Positions 24,102-32,261 of a stretch of DNA of 64,000 nt are shown here, piece after piece (position 1 is the first letter of the stretch; every line of letters starts with the position of its first letter). The notes under the pieces are model-generated. The model saw only the letters and a list, made by a program, of their open reading frames with translations, did no database searches and was not told where the DNA came from. The stretch spans positions 167,669-231,668 of the forward strand of contig CAWHKD010000024.1 of the NCBI GenBank assembly GCA_963829845.1. The letters run 5' to 3'. This stretch comes from Gaiellasilicea sp963829845. Its GTDB lineage: Bacteria > Actinomycetota > Thermoleophilia > Gaiellales > Gaiellaceae. The position numbers and the translations under genes are program-made.

Positions 24102-24446
24102 ATGGCCGTCTCTCCCGACGAGGCCCGGTCGCTCGCGCTCTCCCTGCCCGAGGCGGTCGAGCAGGATCATCACGGTCGCCCGTCGTTCCGCGTCGGCGGC
24201 AAGATCTTCGCGACGCTCTGGAACGAGCGACGGATGAACGTGATGCTGGACGAGGGCGGCATCCTCACTGCAGTCGAGCGTGCGCCCGCCGTCTGCGAGG
24301 AAGTGTGGTGGGGCAAGCGCCTCGCGGCGGTGGGCGTCACGCTCGCCCTGGTCGATCGCGAGCTCCTGCTCGACCTCCTCACCGATGCCTGGGAGGGCAA
24401 GGCGCCGCAGCGGCTCGTCGACGGCGACGCTACCCTCGGGCCGTGA
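24102..24446 (+). CDS. MmcQ/YjbR-family protein
   Basis: A 114-residue protein with the CyaY-like DNA-binding fold of the MmcQ/YjbR family; the role is unknown. The conserved pattern is SLPEAVEQDHHGRPSFRVGG, then KIFATLW and the ending LTDAWEGKAP. It is coupled to the following reductase gene by a GTGA overlap. Confidence 0.85.
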   Translation: MAVSPDEARSLALSLPEAVEQDHHGRPSFRVGGKIFATLWNERRMNVMLDEGGILTAVERAPAVCEEVWWGKRLAAVGVTLALVDRELLLDLLTDAWEGKAPQRLVDGDATLGP

Positions 24447-24856
24447 TCGACCGCTCGCTCTTCGGCCAGGAGCACGTTCGCCGCTACCGGGAGACGAACG
24501 GCGAGGTCGGCTACATCTGGAACGGCGCGCCGACGCTGCTGCTGACGACGACGGGCCGCCGCACAGGCCAGCCGTCGACGACGCCGCTCATCTTCGGCCG
24601 CAACGGCGACGACTTCGTCCTCGTCGCGTCCCAGGGCGGCGCCCCGGAGCATCCCGGCTGGTACCGGAACCTCGTCAAGCACCCCGAGGTCGAGCTGCAG
24701 GTGAAGGACGACATCTTCCGCGGCCTGGCCCGCACGTCGACGGACGATGAGCGCGAGCGCCTCTGGCGGCAGATGGCCGAGATCTGGCCTCACTACAACG
24801 CTTACGCGACCCGCACCGACCGAGAGATCCCGGTCGTCGTGGTCGAACGCCTCTAG
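24443..24856 (+). CDS. F420-dependent (Ddn-type) nitroreductase family protein
   Basis: A 137-residue member of the deazaflavin-dependent nitroreductase/DUF385 split-barrel family, which binds coenzyme F420. Typical text is LLLTTTGRRTGQPSTTPLIF, VLVASQGGAPEHPGWYRNLV, KHPEVELQV and WPHYNAYATRTDREIPVVVV. The GTG start overlaps the previous stop. F420 use fits an actinobacterium. Confidence 0.9.
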   Translation: MIDRSLFGQEHVRRYRETNGEVGYIWNGAPTLLLTTTGRRTGQPSTTPLIFGRNGDDFVLVASQGGAPEHPGWYRNLVKHPEVELQVKDDIFRGLARTSTDDERERLWRQMAEIWPHYNAYATRTDREIPVVVVERL

Positions 24857-24872
24857 CCCGCCGGCACGCCAG

Positions 24873-25553
24873 TCATGCGGTGAGGTCCGCCGGAGGCGGC
24901 TCCTCGCCCTCGCCCTGCTTCGCTGCGGAGCGCCTGCGCAGCCAGAGGACGAGCCCGCCGATCAGGACCGCGGCCGCGAGGAGGCCGAACAAGACCCAGC
25001 CCCACTCCGTGCTCGTGAGGCCGTCGTCGTCCTCGGAGGCCGCGGCGGCGGCAGCCGCCGCTCCGGCCGCACTCACGCCAGTCGTCGTCGTGACCGTGAC
25101 CGTCTCGATCGCCGCCTCGGCCGTCGTGGCCGCTGGTGCGGTCTCGGTGAGCGTCACCGTTTCCGTAGCAGCAGGTGTGGTCTCCGTCACCGCGGGAGCG
25201 GTCTCTGTCACGGTCACCGTCTCGGTCTCCGTCAGGGTCTCCGTCGCCGTCACGGTCTCCGTCTCCGTCCCCGCCCCCGGGAGCGCGGGCGCCGCATCCG
25301 TCAGCGTCACCGTCTCCGTCACGGCGGCCGCGGTCTCGGTCAGCGTCACTGTCTCGACTACTGCAGGCGCGGTCCGGGCGGGCGCGGAGGCCGCAGGGAG
25401 GGAGAGGGTCGCCGTCCCGGTGCGGACCGCCTCGCCGTCTCCGCCGCACGACCCGAGCGCGAGGGCGGACAGCAGCCCAACGAGCGCCGCTGCCGCGAAC
25501 CTCGCTGCAACGAGCAACCTCGCCACTTTTCGTCCGCCCACCAGGTGGATCAT
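24873..25553 (-). CDS. Putative lipoprotein with TVTET repeats and C-terminal membrane anchor
   Basis: A 226-residue cell-surface protein. A hydrophobic N-terminus ends in a lipobox-like ALGSCGG. Residues about 65-160 are a low-complexity stalk built of imperfect TVTET-type units (VTLTETAAAVTETVTLTDAA; ETVTATETLTETETVTVTET), rich in Thr, Val, Glu and Ala. A run of Ala leads to a membrane helix (WGWVLFGLLAAAVLIGGLVL) and a short basic tail. The layout suggests a stalk spanning the wall, possibly O-glycosylated. The function is unknown. Confidence 0.7.
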   Translation of the reverse strand: MIHLVGGRKVARLLVAARFAAAALVGLLSALALGSCGGDGEAVRTGTATLSLPAASAPARTAPAVVETVTLTETAAAVTETVTLTDAAPALPGAGTETETVTATETLTETETVTVTETAPAVTETTPAATETVTLTETAPAATTAEAAIETVTVTTTTGVSAAGAAAAAAAASEDDDGLTSTEWGWVLFGLLAAAVLIGGLVLWLRRRSAAKQGEGEEPPPADLTA

Positions 25554-25608
25554 GCCGGGGCGTCCGGACGCGGCGCATCACCCGCATCGGACGACCCGAT
25601 CGCCGGGA

Positions 25609-25986
25609 CTACTTCCGGCTCCGCTCGATCAGCTCCACGCGATAGCCGTCCGGATCGCGCACGAACGCGATGAACGAGCCGCCCTCGCGCACCTGGTATT
25701 TGGGCCGCTCGGGCTCGATCCCCTGCCCGGCGAGCGCGGCGAGCGTCCCGTCCATGTCGTCGACCGTGATCGCGATGTGCCCGTAGCCGGTGCCGACCTC
25801 GTAGGAGTCGACACCGAAGTTGTAGGTCAACTCGAGCCGGTCGCCGTCGCCGGGCAGACCCATGAAGACGTTGATCGCCTCCTCGCGAATCGGCATCCGC
25901 GCACGCTCCTCGAAGCCGAGGGCGGAGTAGAAGGCGACCGAGCGGTCGATGTCGGTGATCCGGTAGCAGGTGTGGATGAGCTCCAT
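25609..25986 (-). CDS. Glyoxalase I-like VOC protein
   Basis: A 125-residue metal-dependent VOC enzyme, closest to lactoylglutathione lyase. The start MELIHTCYRITDIDRSVAFY gives the first His ligand. RLELTYNFG carries a Glu, YGHIAITVDD a His, and DPDGYRVELIER the last Glu, so all four ligands are in place. Actinobacteria often lack glutathione, so the true thiol partner may differ. ATG at 25986 is preferred to an upstream in-frame ATG because the fold starts there. Confidence 0.85.
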   Translation of the reverse strand: MELIHTCYRITDIDRSVAFYSALGFEERARMPIREEAINVFMGLPGDGDRLELTYNFGVDSYEVGTGYGHIAITVDDMDGTLAALAGQGIEPERPKYQVREGGSFIAFVRDPDGYRVELIERSRK

Positions 25987-26066
25987 GGCGCATGTCCTCG
26001 CTTCTTTTTGACAACGACGGTCCCACGTTTTATAAGACCGCACCCGCCCAACGCTTGGAGGATCCC

Positions 26067-28661
26067 ATGGTGCGCCGCGTCAGCTTCCCGTCCCTACTCC
26101 TGCTGGCGGTGCTCGCCGCGCTCGTCGGCTTCGCGCGTCCCGCCGCCGCCGAGATCGCACCGCCCTGGTGCGGAACACCCGAGCCGGACTCGGCGGAGGC
26201 GCTGCCGTCGACCGGCACGAGCTTCCCGCACATCCCGGTCTACGCGATCGGCTGCACGCTCGCAGACATCCAGTCGCGCAGCCTCGACGGCCGCATGAGC
26301 CTCGAGGTCCACGGAGAGTCTGCCACCGGCCGGCCGCTCTACAAGGTCGTGATCAACCAGCTGCAGACGGACGCCCAGCAGGCCTCCTACGACCACTGGA
26401 CGACACTGCGCAGGCAGGCACTCACCAACCCCGCCGCGGCGCAGCGGCAGCTCAACGCCTGGCGCGACCGGGTCAAGGTCCCGCTCTACATCCAGGGCAG
26501 CATTCATGGGAACGAGTACGAGGGCGTCGACTCGAACATGCGGATCATCGAACGGCTCGCAACGACGCCGTACGGCGCCGACCCCGAGGTCGACGCGATC
26601 CTCGACGGCGCGATCGTGATCTTCAACGTGATCCAGAACCCGGACGGGCGCGTCGCGGGCACGCGCGCGAACGGCAACGGCTTCGACCTCAACCGCGACT
26701 TCCTGACCCAGTCGCAGCCGGAGACAAAGGCGTCGGTTCGGATCATGCAGGAGTGGCTCCCGCCCGAGACGATCGACCTGCATCTGAGCTTCACGCCGAC
26801 GCTCGTCGAGGCGACCACGAAGCCGCACAACCCGGGAATCGACTACGACCTCTGGCTGAAGTGGAACCAGTCGCGCATCGACGCGAATGAGGCTGCGCTG
26901 AACGCCGTCAACCTCAACGTCACTCGCCCGATCAACGACTGGTGCTCCGACGGCAGCGTCTCGGTGCAGGGCGCGATCTGCCCGGACGGGCAGCCGGCCG
27001 GCCCGGCAGTCGCCGAGAGCTGGGACGACTGGGGCCCGTTCTACACGCCGATGTACTCGCAGCTTGTCGGCCTGAACGGCTCAACTGTCGAGGCGTGCTT
27101 CAGCACGTCGACCTCGACCAACCCGCTCAACCGCTGCTACCTCAACGCAGACCCGGACCCGGCGAAGAACCCGATCGGCCGCAACGCGGCGCTGCTTGCG
27201 CACATGACGGTGAGCTGGTCGACGCTCGTCTACGACACGGCGAACCGGAACGACCTGCTCCACGACGAGCTCGAGATCTATCGGCGAGGCATCGCCGGCG
27301 AGTCGCGCCCGGCGTGCTGCCCGGCGCCGTTCGACGTCGAGAACAACTGGATGTACGAGTTCCCGACCGCGTACGTGATCCCGGTCGGTGCAGGCCAGCG
27401 CAGCAACCCCGAGGCGAACCGCCTCGTCGATTGGCTGCTCTTCAACGGCATCGAGGTGCGGCAGCTCCGCTCCGACGCCACCGTCATCGGCCAGGAGGTC
27501 GAGCAGGGTTCCTACGTCGTCGACATGGCGCAGGCCCACCGGGGCCTCGCCGAGACGGCGCTCGGGATCGGCGTCGACGTCTCCAGCCGGATCGGCATCC
27601 TCTACGCGCCGCCCGCGGCGTGGAGCCACGGCTACCTCTGGGGCGCAGACGTGCTGCAGGTGCCGAACGGCGTGCCGTTCACGGCCAAGACGACGCAGCC
27701 GATCGCGAAACCCGTCGTCCTCGGCGGCGGTGTCGAGAGCGGCGCGGCCGACTACTACGCGCTCGAGATCGACTCGCCGACCGCGGTGCGGACGCTGAAC
27801 ACGCTGCTGACGGGCGGACTGACCGCGAAGCTCGCGACGGCACCGTTCACGTCGGGCGGCGCCAGCTTCCCGGCCGGCACGGTGCTCTTCGACGACACCA
27901 CGGCCGGGGTGATCGGACCGGCCGCACAGGCCGCCGGCCTGACGCTCCGTCGGGTCGCTACTGCGCCGGCGCAACTCGAGGACGTCGACCGCTCGCCGCG
28001 CATCGCGGTGTTCACGAACGCCGTCGACCAGAGCGTCTGGTCGCTGCGGAATCTCGGCTTCACCGCCGACCCGGTCGGCACGACGGCGCTGAACGGCGCT
28101 TCCGACCCGCTCGTGAGCTACGACGTCATCTTCAGCACCGCCAACTACCCGGGGAACACGCCGGCCAATGCCACCGCGCGGGCGCGGCTGGCGGCGTTCT
28201 TCGCCGCCGGCGGCGGCTACATCGGCGGCGGCAGCGGCGGCGCACAGTTCATCACGAACGGCGGGCTCGCCACAGGGCTGACGACCGGCACTCGGTCCGG
28301 GAACGGCCGCAGCGGCATCGTCTTCTGGGACAACACGGGCGGAGCCGCGAGCCCGATCACGGGCGTGTACCCGTCCCGGGACACGGCCATCGTCGATCCG
28401 CCGACCTGGTTCACAGCAGTTCCGTCCGGCTGGTCGATCGACGCCAACCTGCCGATCGCGGGGTTCTTCGCCGCGGGGCTCTGGCTGATCGACGCCGCGT
28501 CCGCGTCGGCGCCCGGGGCGCCGATGATCGCGCACGGCACGAGCACGACGGCCGGGGCTCCCCGGCTGACCGCGTTCGCGTTCAACCCGCTCTACCGCGC
28601 CGACCCCGAGCGCGAGTGGCCTGCTCTCGGCTCGGCCGCGTACTGGGTGGACGCCGGGTAG
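26067..28661 (+). CDS. Secreted M14-family zinc carboxypeptidase-like protein
   Basis: An 864-residue exported protein. A signal peptide (LLLLAVLAALVGFARPAAA) is followed by an M14 peptidase domain with the zinc motif IQGSIHGNEYEG, the substrate region NPDGRVAGTRANGNGFDLNR and the third zinc ligand in TIDLHLSFTP. The last 350 residues include an assembly like a class I amidotransferase-type Rossmann unit (SPRIAVFTN; FFAAGGGYIGGGSGGAQF), seen as a C-terminal companion in some bacterial M14 enzymes. RBS GGAGGA precedes the ATG. Several Cys pairs fit an extracellular site. Confidence 0.85.
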   Translation: MVRRVSFPSLLLLAVLAALVGFARPAAAEIAPPWCGTPEPDSAEALPSTGTSFPHIPVYAIGCTLADIQSRSLDGRMSLEVHGESATGRPLYKVVINQLQTDAQQASYDHWTTLRRQALTNPAAAQRQLNAWRDRVKVPLYIQGSIHGNEYEGVDSNMRIIERLATTPYGADPEVDAILDGAIVIFNVIQNPDGRVAGTRANGNGFDLNRDFLTQSQPETKASVRIMQEWLPPETIDLHLSFTPTLVEATTKPHNPGIDYDLWLKWNQSRIDANEAALNAVNLNVTRPINDWCSDGSVSVQGAICPDGQPAGPAVAESWDDWGPFYTPMYSQLVGLNGSTVEACFSTSTSTNPLNRCYLNADPDPAKNPIGRNAALLAHMTVSWSTLVYDTANRNDLLHDELEIYRRGIAGESRPACCPAPFDVENNWMYEFPTAYVIPVGAGQRSNPEANRLVDWLLFNGIEVRQLRSDATVIGQEVEQGSYVVDMAQAHRGLAETALGIGVDVSSRIGILYAPPAAWSHGYLWGADVLQVPNGVPFTAKTTQPIAKPVVLGGGVESGAADYYALEIDSPTAVRTLNTLLTGGLTAKLATAPFTSGGASFPAGTVLFDDTTAGVIGPAAQAAGLTLRRVATAPAQLEDVDRSPRIAVFTNAVDQSVWSLRNLGFTADPVGTTALNGASDPLVSYDVIFSTANYPGNTPANATARARLAAFFAAGGGYIGGGSGGAQFITNGGLATGLTTGTRSGNGRSGIVFWDNTGGAASPITGVYPSRDTAIVDPPTWFTAVPSGWSIDANLPIAGFFAAGLWLIDAASASAPGAPMIAHGTSTTAGAPRLTAFAFNPLYRADPEREWPALGSAAYWVDAG

Positions 28662-29767
28662 GCATCGACGAGAACGAGTACACGCGACGGCGCGAGCGGC
28701 TCTCGGAGCTGCTCGCGTCGCGCGGCGTCGACGCGCTGTTCGTCCCGCCCGGGTCCGACCTCGAGTACCTGACCGGGGTCGAGCGCGACCTGCCCACGTT
28801 CGGCAACATCTCGTACGCCCACGGCTGGGTCACGGGCGCGTTCCTCGCGCCCGGCCGGGAGCCGGTCTACGTGCTCCCGCGGATGTTCGTTCGCTTCCAC
28901 CTCGAGGGGCGGCCGCCGCCGGGGACGATCGTCGTCGAGGACGACGGCGACGGCCGAGAAGCGTTTGCGGCGGCCCTCGGCGAGCTCGGCTCGCCGCGGC
29001 GGATCGCGATCGGGCAGCGCGCGTGGGCCGAGACCATGGTCGAGCTGCTCGCCCTCGCCCCCGGCGCGGAGCTCTCCGAGGGGTCGTCGGTCGTCAACGA
29101 GCTCCGGCGCGTCAAGTCCGAGGCCGAGGTCGGCATGATGGCTCAGGCGTGCCGGATCGCGCGCGAGACGATGGACGCCGTCGCCCCGGCGGTCGTGCCC
29201 GGTGTCTCGATGGCCGACCTCGTCGAGGCGGTCGAGCACGAGCTGCGCGACCGTGGCTCGCGCGGACCGTCCTTCCCGACCCACATCTTCACCTGGGGCG
29301 AGCGCCGACTGGACTCGGACGGCTCCGGCGCCCGCGAGGGGTTGCGCGAGGGCGAGGTCGTCCTCTTCGACTTCGGCGCCGTCTGGCAGGGCTACTGCTC
29401 CGACTTCGGCCGCACGGTCGCCTGCGGCGAGCCTCCGACGGGGTTCGAGGAGGCAATGCGCGTCCTGCTCGAGGCGCAGGAGGCCGGACGGGCGGCCGCG
29501 CGGCCCGGTGCCCTCGCGCGCGAGGTCAACGCCGCCTGCCGCAGCCCGATCGAGGCGGCCGGGCTCGGCGAGGGCTTCCGCCACCGCATGGGGCACGGGA
29601 TCGGCCTCGACGTGCACGAGCGCCCGTTCCTGTCGGTCGAGGACGAGACGCCGCTCGAGGCCGGGATGACGTTCACCGACGAGCCCTCGATCCTGCTCGA
29701 CGGACGCTTCGGCGTTCGCGTCGAGGACGTGATCGCGGTCAGCGAGCACGGCGGGCAGATGCTGTGA
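28616..29767 (+). CDS. M24-family metallopeptidase (Xaa-Pro aminopeptidase-like)
   Basis: A protein of about 370-383 residues with the pita-bread fold. The N-terminal creatinase-like domain (YTRRRERLSELLASRGVDAL) is followed by the catalytic domain with dinuclear-metal ligands in VLFDFGAVWQGYCSDFGRTV (two Asp), RHRMGHGIGLDVHE (His), FTDEPSILL (Glu) and GVRVEDVIAV (Glu). The proper N-terminus is close to 28665, where no usual start codon exists. GTG at 28616, inside the end of the M14 gene, is the nearest in frame. The two peptidase genes are therefore coupled or overlap. Confidence 0.85.
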   Translation: MACSRLGRVLGGRRVGIDENEYTRRRERLSELLASRGVDALFVPPGSDLEYLTGVERDLPTFGNISYAHGWVTGAFLAPGREPVYVLPRMFVRFHLEGRPPPGTIVVEDDGDGREAFAAALGELGSPRRIAIGQRAWAETMVELLALAPGAELSEGSSVVNELRRVKSEAEVGMMAQACRIARETMDAVAPAVVPGVSMADLVEAVEHELRDRGSRGPSFPTHIFTWGERRLDSDGSGAREGLREGEVVLFDFGAVWQGYCSDFGRTVACGEPPTGFEEAMRVLLEAQEAGRAAARPGALAREVNAACRSPIEAAGLGEGFRHRMGHGIGLDVHERPFLSVEDETPLEAGMTFTDEPSILLDGRFGVRVEDVIAVSEHGGQML

Positions 29768-30275
29768 GCGCGGCCTCCGCCCAGTCGATCCGCGCCCTCG
29801 CGGTGTGCAGGCCGAGCTCGAGCGCGGTGCGGTAGGCGCGGGTCTTCGGCGTGTCCGGGTCCTCCTGCGCGGCGATCAGCTCGAACTCGGCCAGGGTCGC
29901 CCGCGCCCGCTCGGCCTCGCCGCGGAGGTATGACTCGGCCTCGGCCGGCTCGAGCAGCCAGAGGAAGAAGAGCCGCAGCGCCGCCTCGTCGCGAACCGTG
30001 CGTGACGGCTCCGTCTCGCGCAGCCAGCGGCGCACCTCCGCGAGGCCGGTTTCGGTCAGCTCGTAGACACGGCCTCCGCGAGGGGCCGTGCCGCTCTCCC
30101 GGATCAGGCCTTCTGCGAGCAGCTTCGCCAACTCGGGGTAGACCTGGCTGTGTCTCGCCGGCCACGTGTATCCGATCGACTGGGAGAGATGGCGGACAAG
30201 CGCGTAGCCCGTCCGCGGTCCCTCTGCGAGGACGCCGAGCAATGCATGACCGAGTGTACCTGTCAAAGTTGACAT
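29739..30275 (-). CDS. PadR-family transcriptional regulator
   Basis: A 178-residue repressor. The winged-helix PadR domain covers GHALLGVLAEGPRTGYALVR, ARHSQVYPELAKLLAEGLIR and GGRVYELTETG. The C-terminal helical dimerisation part (Vir_act_alpha_C type) follows. It is divergent from the secreted hydrolase at 30305, and a palindrome overlaps its own start codon, so it probably represses itself and that hydrolase. Its 3' end overlaps the M24 gene by 29 bp on the opposite strand. Start ATG at 30275 gives STLTGTLGHALLG, the normal N-terminus. Confidence 0.88.
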   Translation of the reverse strand: MSTLTGTLGHALLGVLAEGPRTGYALVRHLSQSIGYTWPARHSQVYPELAKLLAEGLIRESGTAPRGGRVYELTETGLAEVRRWLRETEPSRTVRDEAALRLFFLWLLEPAEAESYLRGEAERARATLAEFELIAAQEDPDTPKTRAYRTALELGLHTARARIDWAEAALTASARRAR

Positions 30276-30279
30276 GTCA
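30261..30279. promoter_or_regulatory. Probable PadR operator
   Basis: TGTCAAAGTTGACA (30261-30274) is a perfect dyad (TGTCAA-AG-TTGACA) that overlaps a second palindrome, TGACATGTCA (30270-30279). PadR proteins bind ATGT/ACAT-type palindromes, and this site covers the start codon of the regulator itself. Confidence 0.6.
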
Positions 30280-30304
30280 TAGCAGCCCTGGTAGACGTTG
30301 GGCA

Positions 30305-31021
30305 ATGAAACGCCTGCTGCTGCTCGCTGCGCTTCTCGCCGTGGCCGCGTCGACCGCAGGCGCGGCTCCGCAGCAGGCACAGCACCAATGCGTCCGGGGC
30401 GGCGAGCTCTTCTTCAACGCTGCCGACGGGACGAAGCTCGTCGGCCATCGCTTCGGCAAGGGGACGACGGCCGTCATCCTCACGCACCAGTCCGAGGGCG
30501 ACCTCTGCGACTGGCTGCCGTACGCGAAGCGGCTGGCGGCGCGCGGCTACTTCGCCTTCCCGATCGACTTCCGCGGTTACGGGTTCTCCGATGTCCCCGC
30601 CGCGGGGCCGTACCGATACACACAGGACATCGCCGCGGCCGCGAAAACGCTGCGAAAGCTCGGCAAGCAGAAGATCTTCGTCGTCGGCGCCTCGATGGGC
30701 GGGATTGCCGCAGTCGTCGCAGGCGCGAACGTGTCGCCGCCGCTCGCAGGTGTCGTCAGCGTCTCTTCACCCGCCCGCTTCCGCGGCATGGACGGCGTCA
30801 AGGCAGGCCCGCGACTGCGCGTGCCCGTCCTCTACCTCGCGGCGACCGCGGACGACAACGGGGGCTTCGACTTCTCGGAGGACGCCGAGGCGATGTTCGC
30901 AAAGACGGCAGCGAAGGACAAGCGGCTCGAGCTACTTCCGGGCGCCGCACACGGGATCGGCCTCGTCGCCAGCTCGACCAAGGCGAAAAGTCTCATCGAG
31001 GGCTTTCTCAAGGCGCACTGA
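30305..31021 (+). CDS. Exported alpha/beta hydrolase
   Basis: A 238-residue exported hydrolase. A signal peptide (LLLLAALLAVAASTAGAA) is followed by FFNAADGTKLVGHRFG, the nucleophile elbow VVGASMGGIAAV (Ser), the acid in LAATADDNGG and the catalytic His in LPGAAHGIG. The ester or lipid substrate is unknown. It is divergent from the PadR gene and probably under its control. Confidence 0.85.
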   Translation: MKRLLLLAALLAVAASTAGAAPQQAQHQCVRGGELFFNAADGTKLVGHRFGKGTTAVILTHQSEGDLCDWLPYAKRLAARGYFAFPIDFRGYGFSDVPAAGPYRYTQDIAAAAKTLRKLGKQKIFVVGASMGGIAAVVAGANVSPPLAGVVSVSSPARFRGMDGVKAGPRLRVPVLYLAATADDNGGFDFSEDAEAMFAKTAAKDKRLELLPGAAHGIGLVASSTKAKSLIEGFLKAH

Positions 31022-31026
31022 CGGCA

Positions 31027-31032
31027 TACGAT
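31027..31032 (+). promoter_or_regulatory. Leaderless promoter -10 (TACGAT)
   Basis: TACGAT ends 6 nt before the GTG of the hydrolase at 31039. Confidence 0.35.
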
Positions 31033-31038
31033 CGCCGC

Positions 31039-31851
31039 GTGATCCCTGCGCCGCAGCCCGGCGAGCGCGGCCTCGCGACGAGTGTCGACGGAACGCGGAT
31101 CGCCTGGCGCCGGTACGGCGAGGCAGGCAAGAGCATCGTCTTCGTCCCCACCTGGAACCTCGTCGACGCGCGCGTCGTCGGCCACCAGGTCGCCGCACTC
31201 GAGCCGCACGCGAGCGTCGTCACCTACGACCCGCGCGGGGCCGGCGAGAGCGACAGGCCGGCGAGCGGCTACGACTTTCGGCTCCACGCCGCCGACGCAC
31301 TGGCGGTCATGGATGCGACCGGCATCGAGGACGCCGCGGTCGTCACGGCCTCGCGTGGACTGAACGCGGCGGTGCTGCTCGCCGCGGAGCACCCGCTGCG
31401 GGTGACGCGGCTCGCCACCGTTGCGCCCTACATGCGGCTCGAGCCGGATCCAGAGCCGCCGGATCCCGAACGGCTGGAACGCTGGCGGAACGACTGGCCG
31501 GGATTCATCAGGCCGTTCATGCACGCTGTCTTCACCGAGCCGGACTCGGCGCAGCTGATCGAGGAGATGATCGCGATCGGCCTCGACGCGTCGCCGGAGG
31601 TCGTCGCAGCGCAAGAAGTCGAGCTCGACTGGGTCACGCCGGCCCGGTTGCTTGGGCGTCTCACCTGTTCGTCGCTCGTCGTCCACGGCGAGGACGACCT
31701 GCCCGTGCCGGTTGCGATTGCGCGTGCGATCACCGGCGAGCTGCCAGCCGCACGGCTCGTACTGATCCCGGGGGGCGGCCATCGGCCCGACATCCGCAGC
31801 CCCGAGCTCGTCAACCCGATCCTGCTCGAGTTCCTGCTCGAGGAGCAGTAG
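31039..31851 (+). CDS. Alpha/beta hydrolase
   Basis: A 270-residue cytoplasmic hydrolase. It shows SVDGTRIAWRRYGEAGKSIV, TYDPRGAGESDRP (oxyanion-region text), a nucleophile elbow VVTASRGLNAAV that departs from GxSxG at the first Gly, SLVVHGEDDLPVP (acid) and IPGGGHRPD (His). The text is like the hydrolase part of adenylate-cyclase-associated or bromoperoxidase-type proteins. The substrate is unknown. A repeat-type hairpin follows the gene. Confidence 0.8.
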   Translation: MIPAPQPGERGLATSVDGTRIAWRRYGEAGKSIVFVPTWNLVDARVVGHQVAALEPHASVVTYDPRGAGESDRPASGYDFRLHAADALAVMDATGIEDAAVVTASRGLNAAVLLAAEHPLRVTRLATVAPYMRLEPDPEPPDPERLERWRNDWPGFIRPFMHAVFTEPDSAQLIEEMIAIGLDASPEVVAAQEVELDWVTPARLLGRLTCSSLVVHGEDDLPVPVAIARAITGELPAARLVLIPGGGHRPDIRSPELVNPILLEFLLEEQ

Positions 31852-31858
31852 GGCGCCG

Positions 31859-31894
31859 GGCCGCCACAGGCGGCCTCTTCAGGGGTCTTCGCGG
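31859..31894 (+). repeat. Hairpin-plus-tail repeat element, copy 1
   Basis: GGCCGCC (31859-31865) and GGCGGCC (31869-31875) form a hairpin right after the hydrolase stop codon, followed by TTCAGGGGTCTTCGCG (31878-31893). The same 16-nt tail behind a similar GGCCGC hairpin recurs at 39812-39844. It lacks a T-run and is a terminator-like or REP-like repeated element. Confidence 0.6.
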
Positions 31895-31953
31895 AAGGGC
31901 GGCCGCCACTCGGCGGCTGCTCTTCCTGCGGGAAATATAGCCCCGGCGGCGCC

Positions 31954-32160
31954 TTAGCAGCCGCCGCCGGGAAGTGCGCTTCTCACCTTGGTCGGCGAGG
32001 CGGTCGCCGCGTCGAGCCGGTCCGCGGTGCGCCGGAGGGTGCGCGCAATCCTGCTGCGGGCCGGGCTCGACGGGACGAGCCGGTGCACGGCAGCGGCGGC
32101 CAGCCGGTCCTGCTGCCGATCGTGGGTGACCTGGGCGTCAAAGTCGGTCGCGGCGTACAT
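31954..32160 (-). CDS. Small Arg/Ala-rich protein, 68 aa
   Basis: A small basic protein (MYAATDFDAQVTHDRQQDRL, then AAAAVHRLV and ARTLRRTADRLD) with a strong ribosome-binding site (AAGGAG) before the ATG. The function is unknown. It is divergent from the ArsR-type regulator at 32262, and a palindrome lies between them, so the pair may be co-regulated. Confidence 0.6.
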   Translation of the reverse strand: MYAATDFDAQVTHDRQQDRLAAAAVHRLVPSSPARSRIARTLRRTADRLDAATASPTKVRSALPGGGC

Positions 32161-32193
32161 CGTGGCTCCTTACGCATTCGACATGCTTGATCT

Positions 32194-32211
32194 GTTCGAA
32201 AGTTATCGAAC
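32194..32211. promoter_or_regulatory. Probable ArsR operator in divergent promoter
   Basis: GTTCGA-AAGTTA-TCGAAC is an inverted repeat between the divergent genes at 32160 (minus) and 32262 (plus). An AT-rich stretch around it marks the promoter region. Confidence 0.5.
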
Positions 32212-32261
32212 GCTGCAGCCCTTGTCAAGCCTTTTGATTGCGAGTACGCTGCGATCGTTCC

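Noticed and set aside
24966..25420. Tandem repeats at 25.1-25.4 kb as a CRISPR array
   Set aside because: They are imperfect codon repeats for TVTET units within a reading frame, with no regular spacers.
26942..28600. Long plus-strand frame upstream of the M24 peptidase
   Set aside because: The part before about 28,616 is an out-of-frame reading of the M14 gene; only the M24 domain is real.
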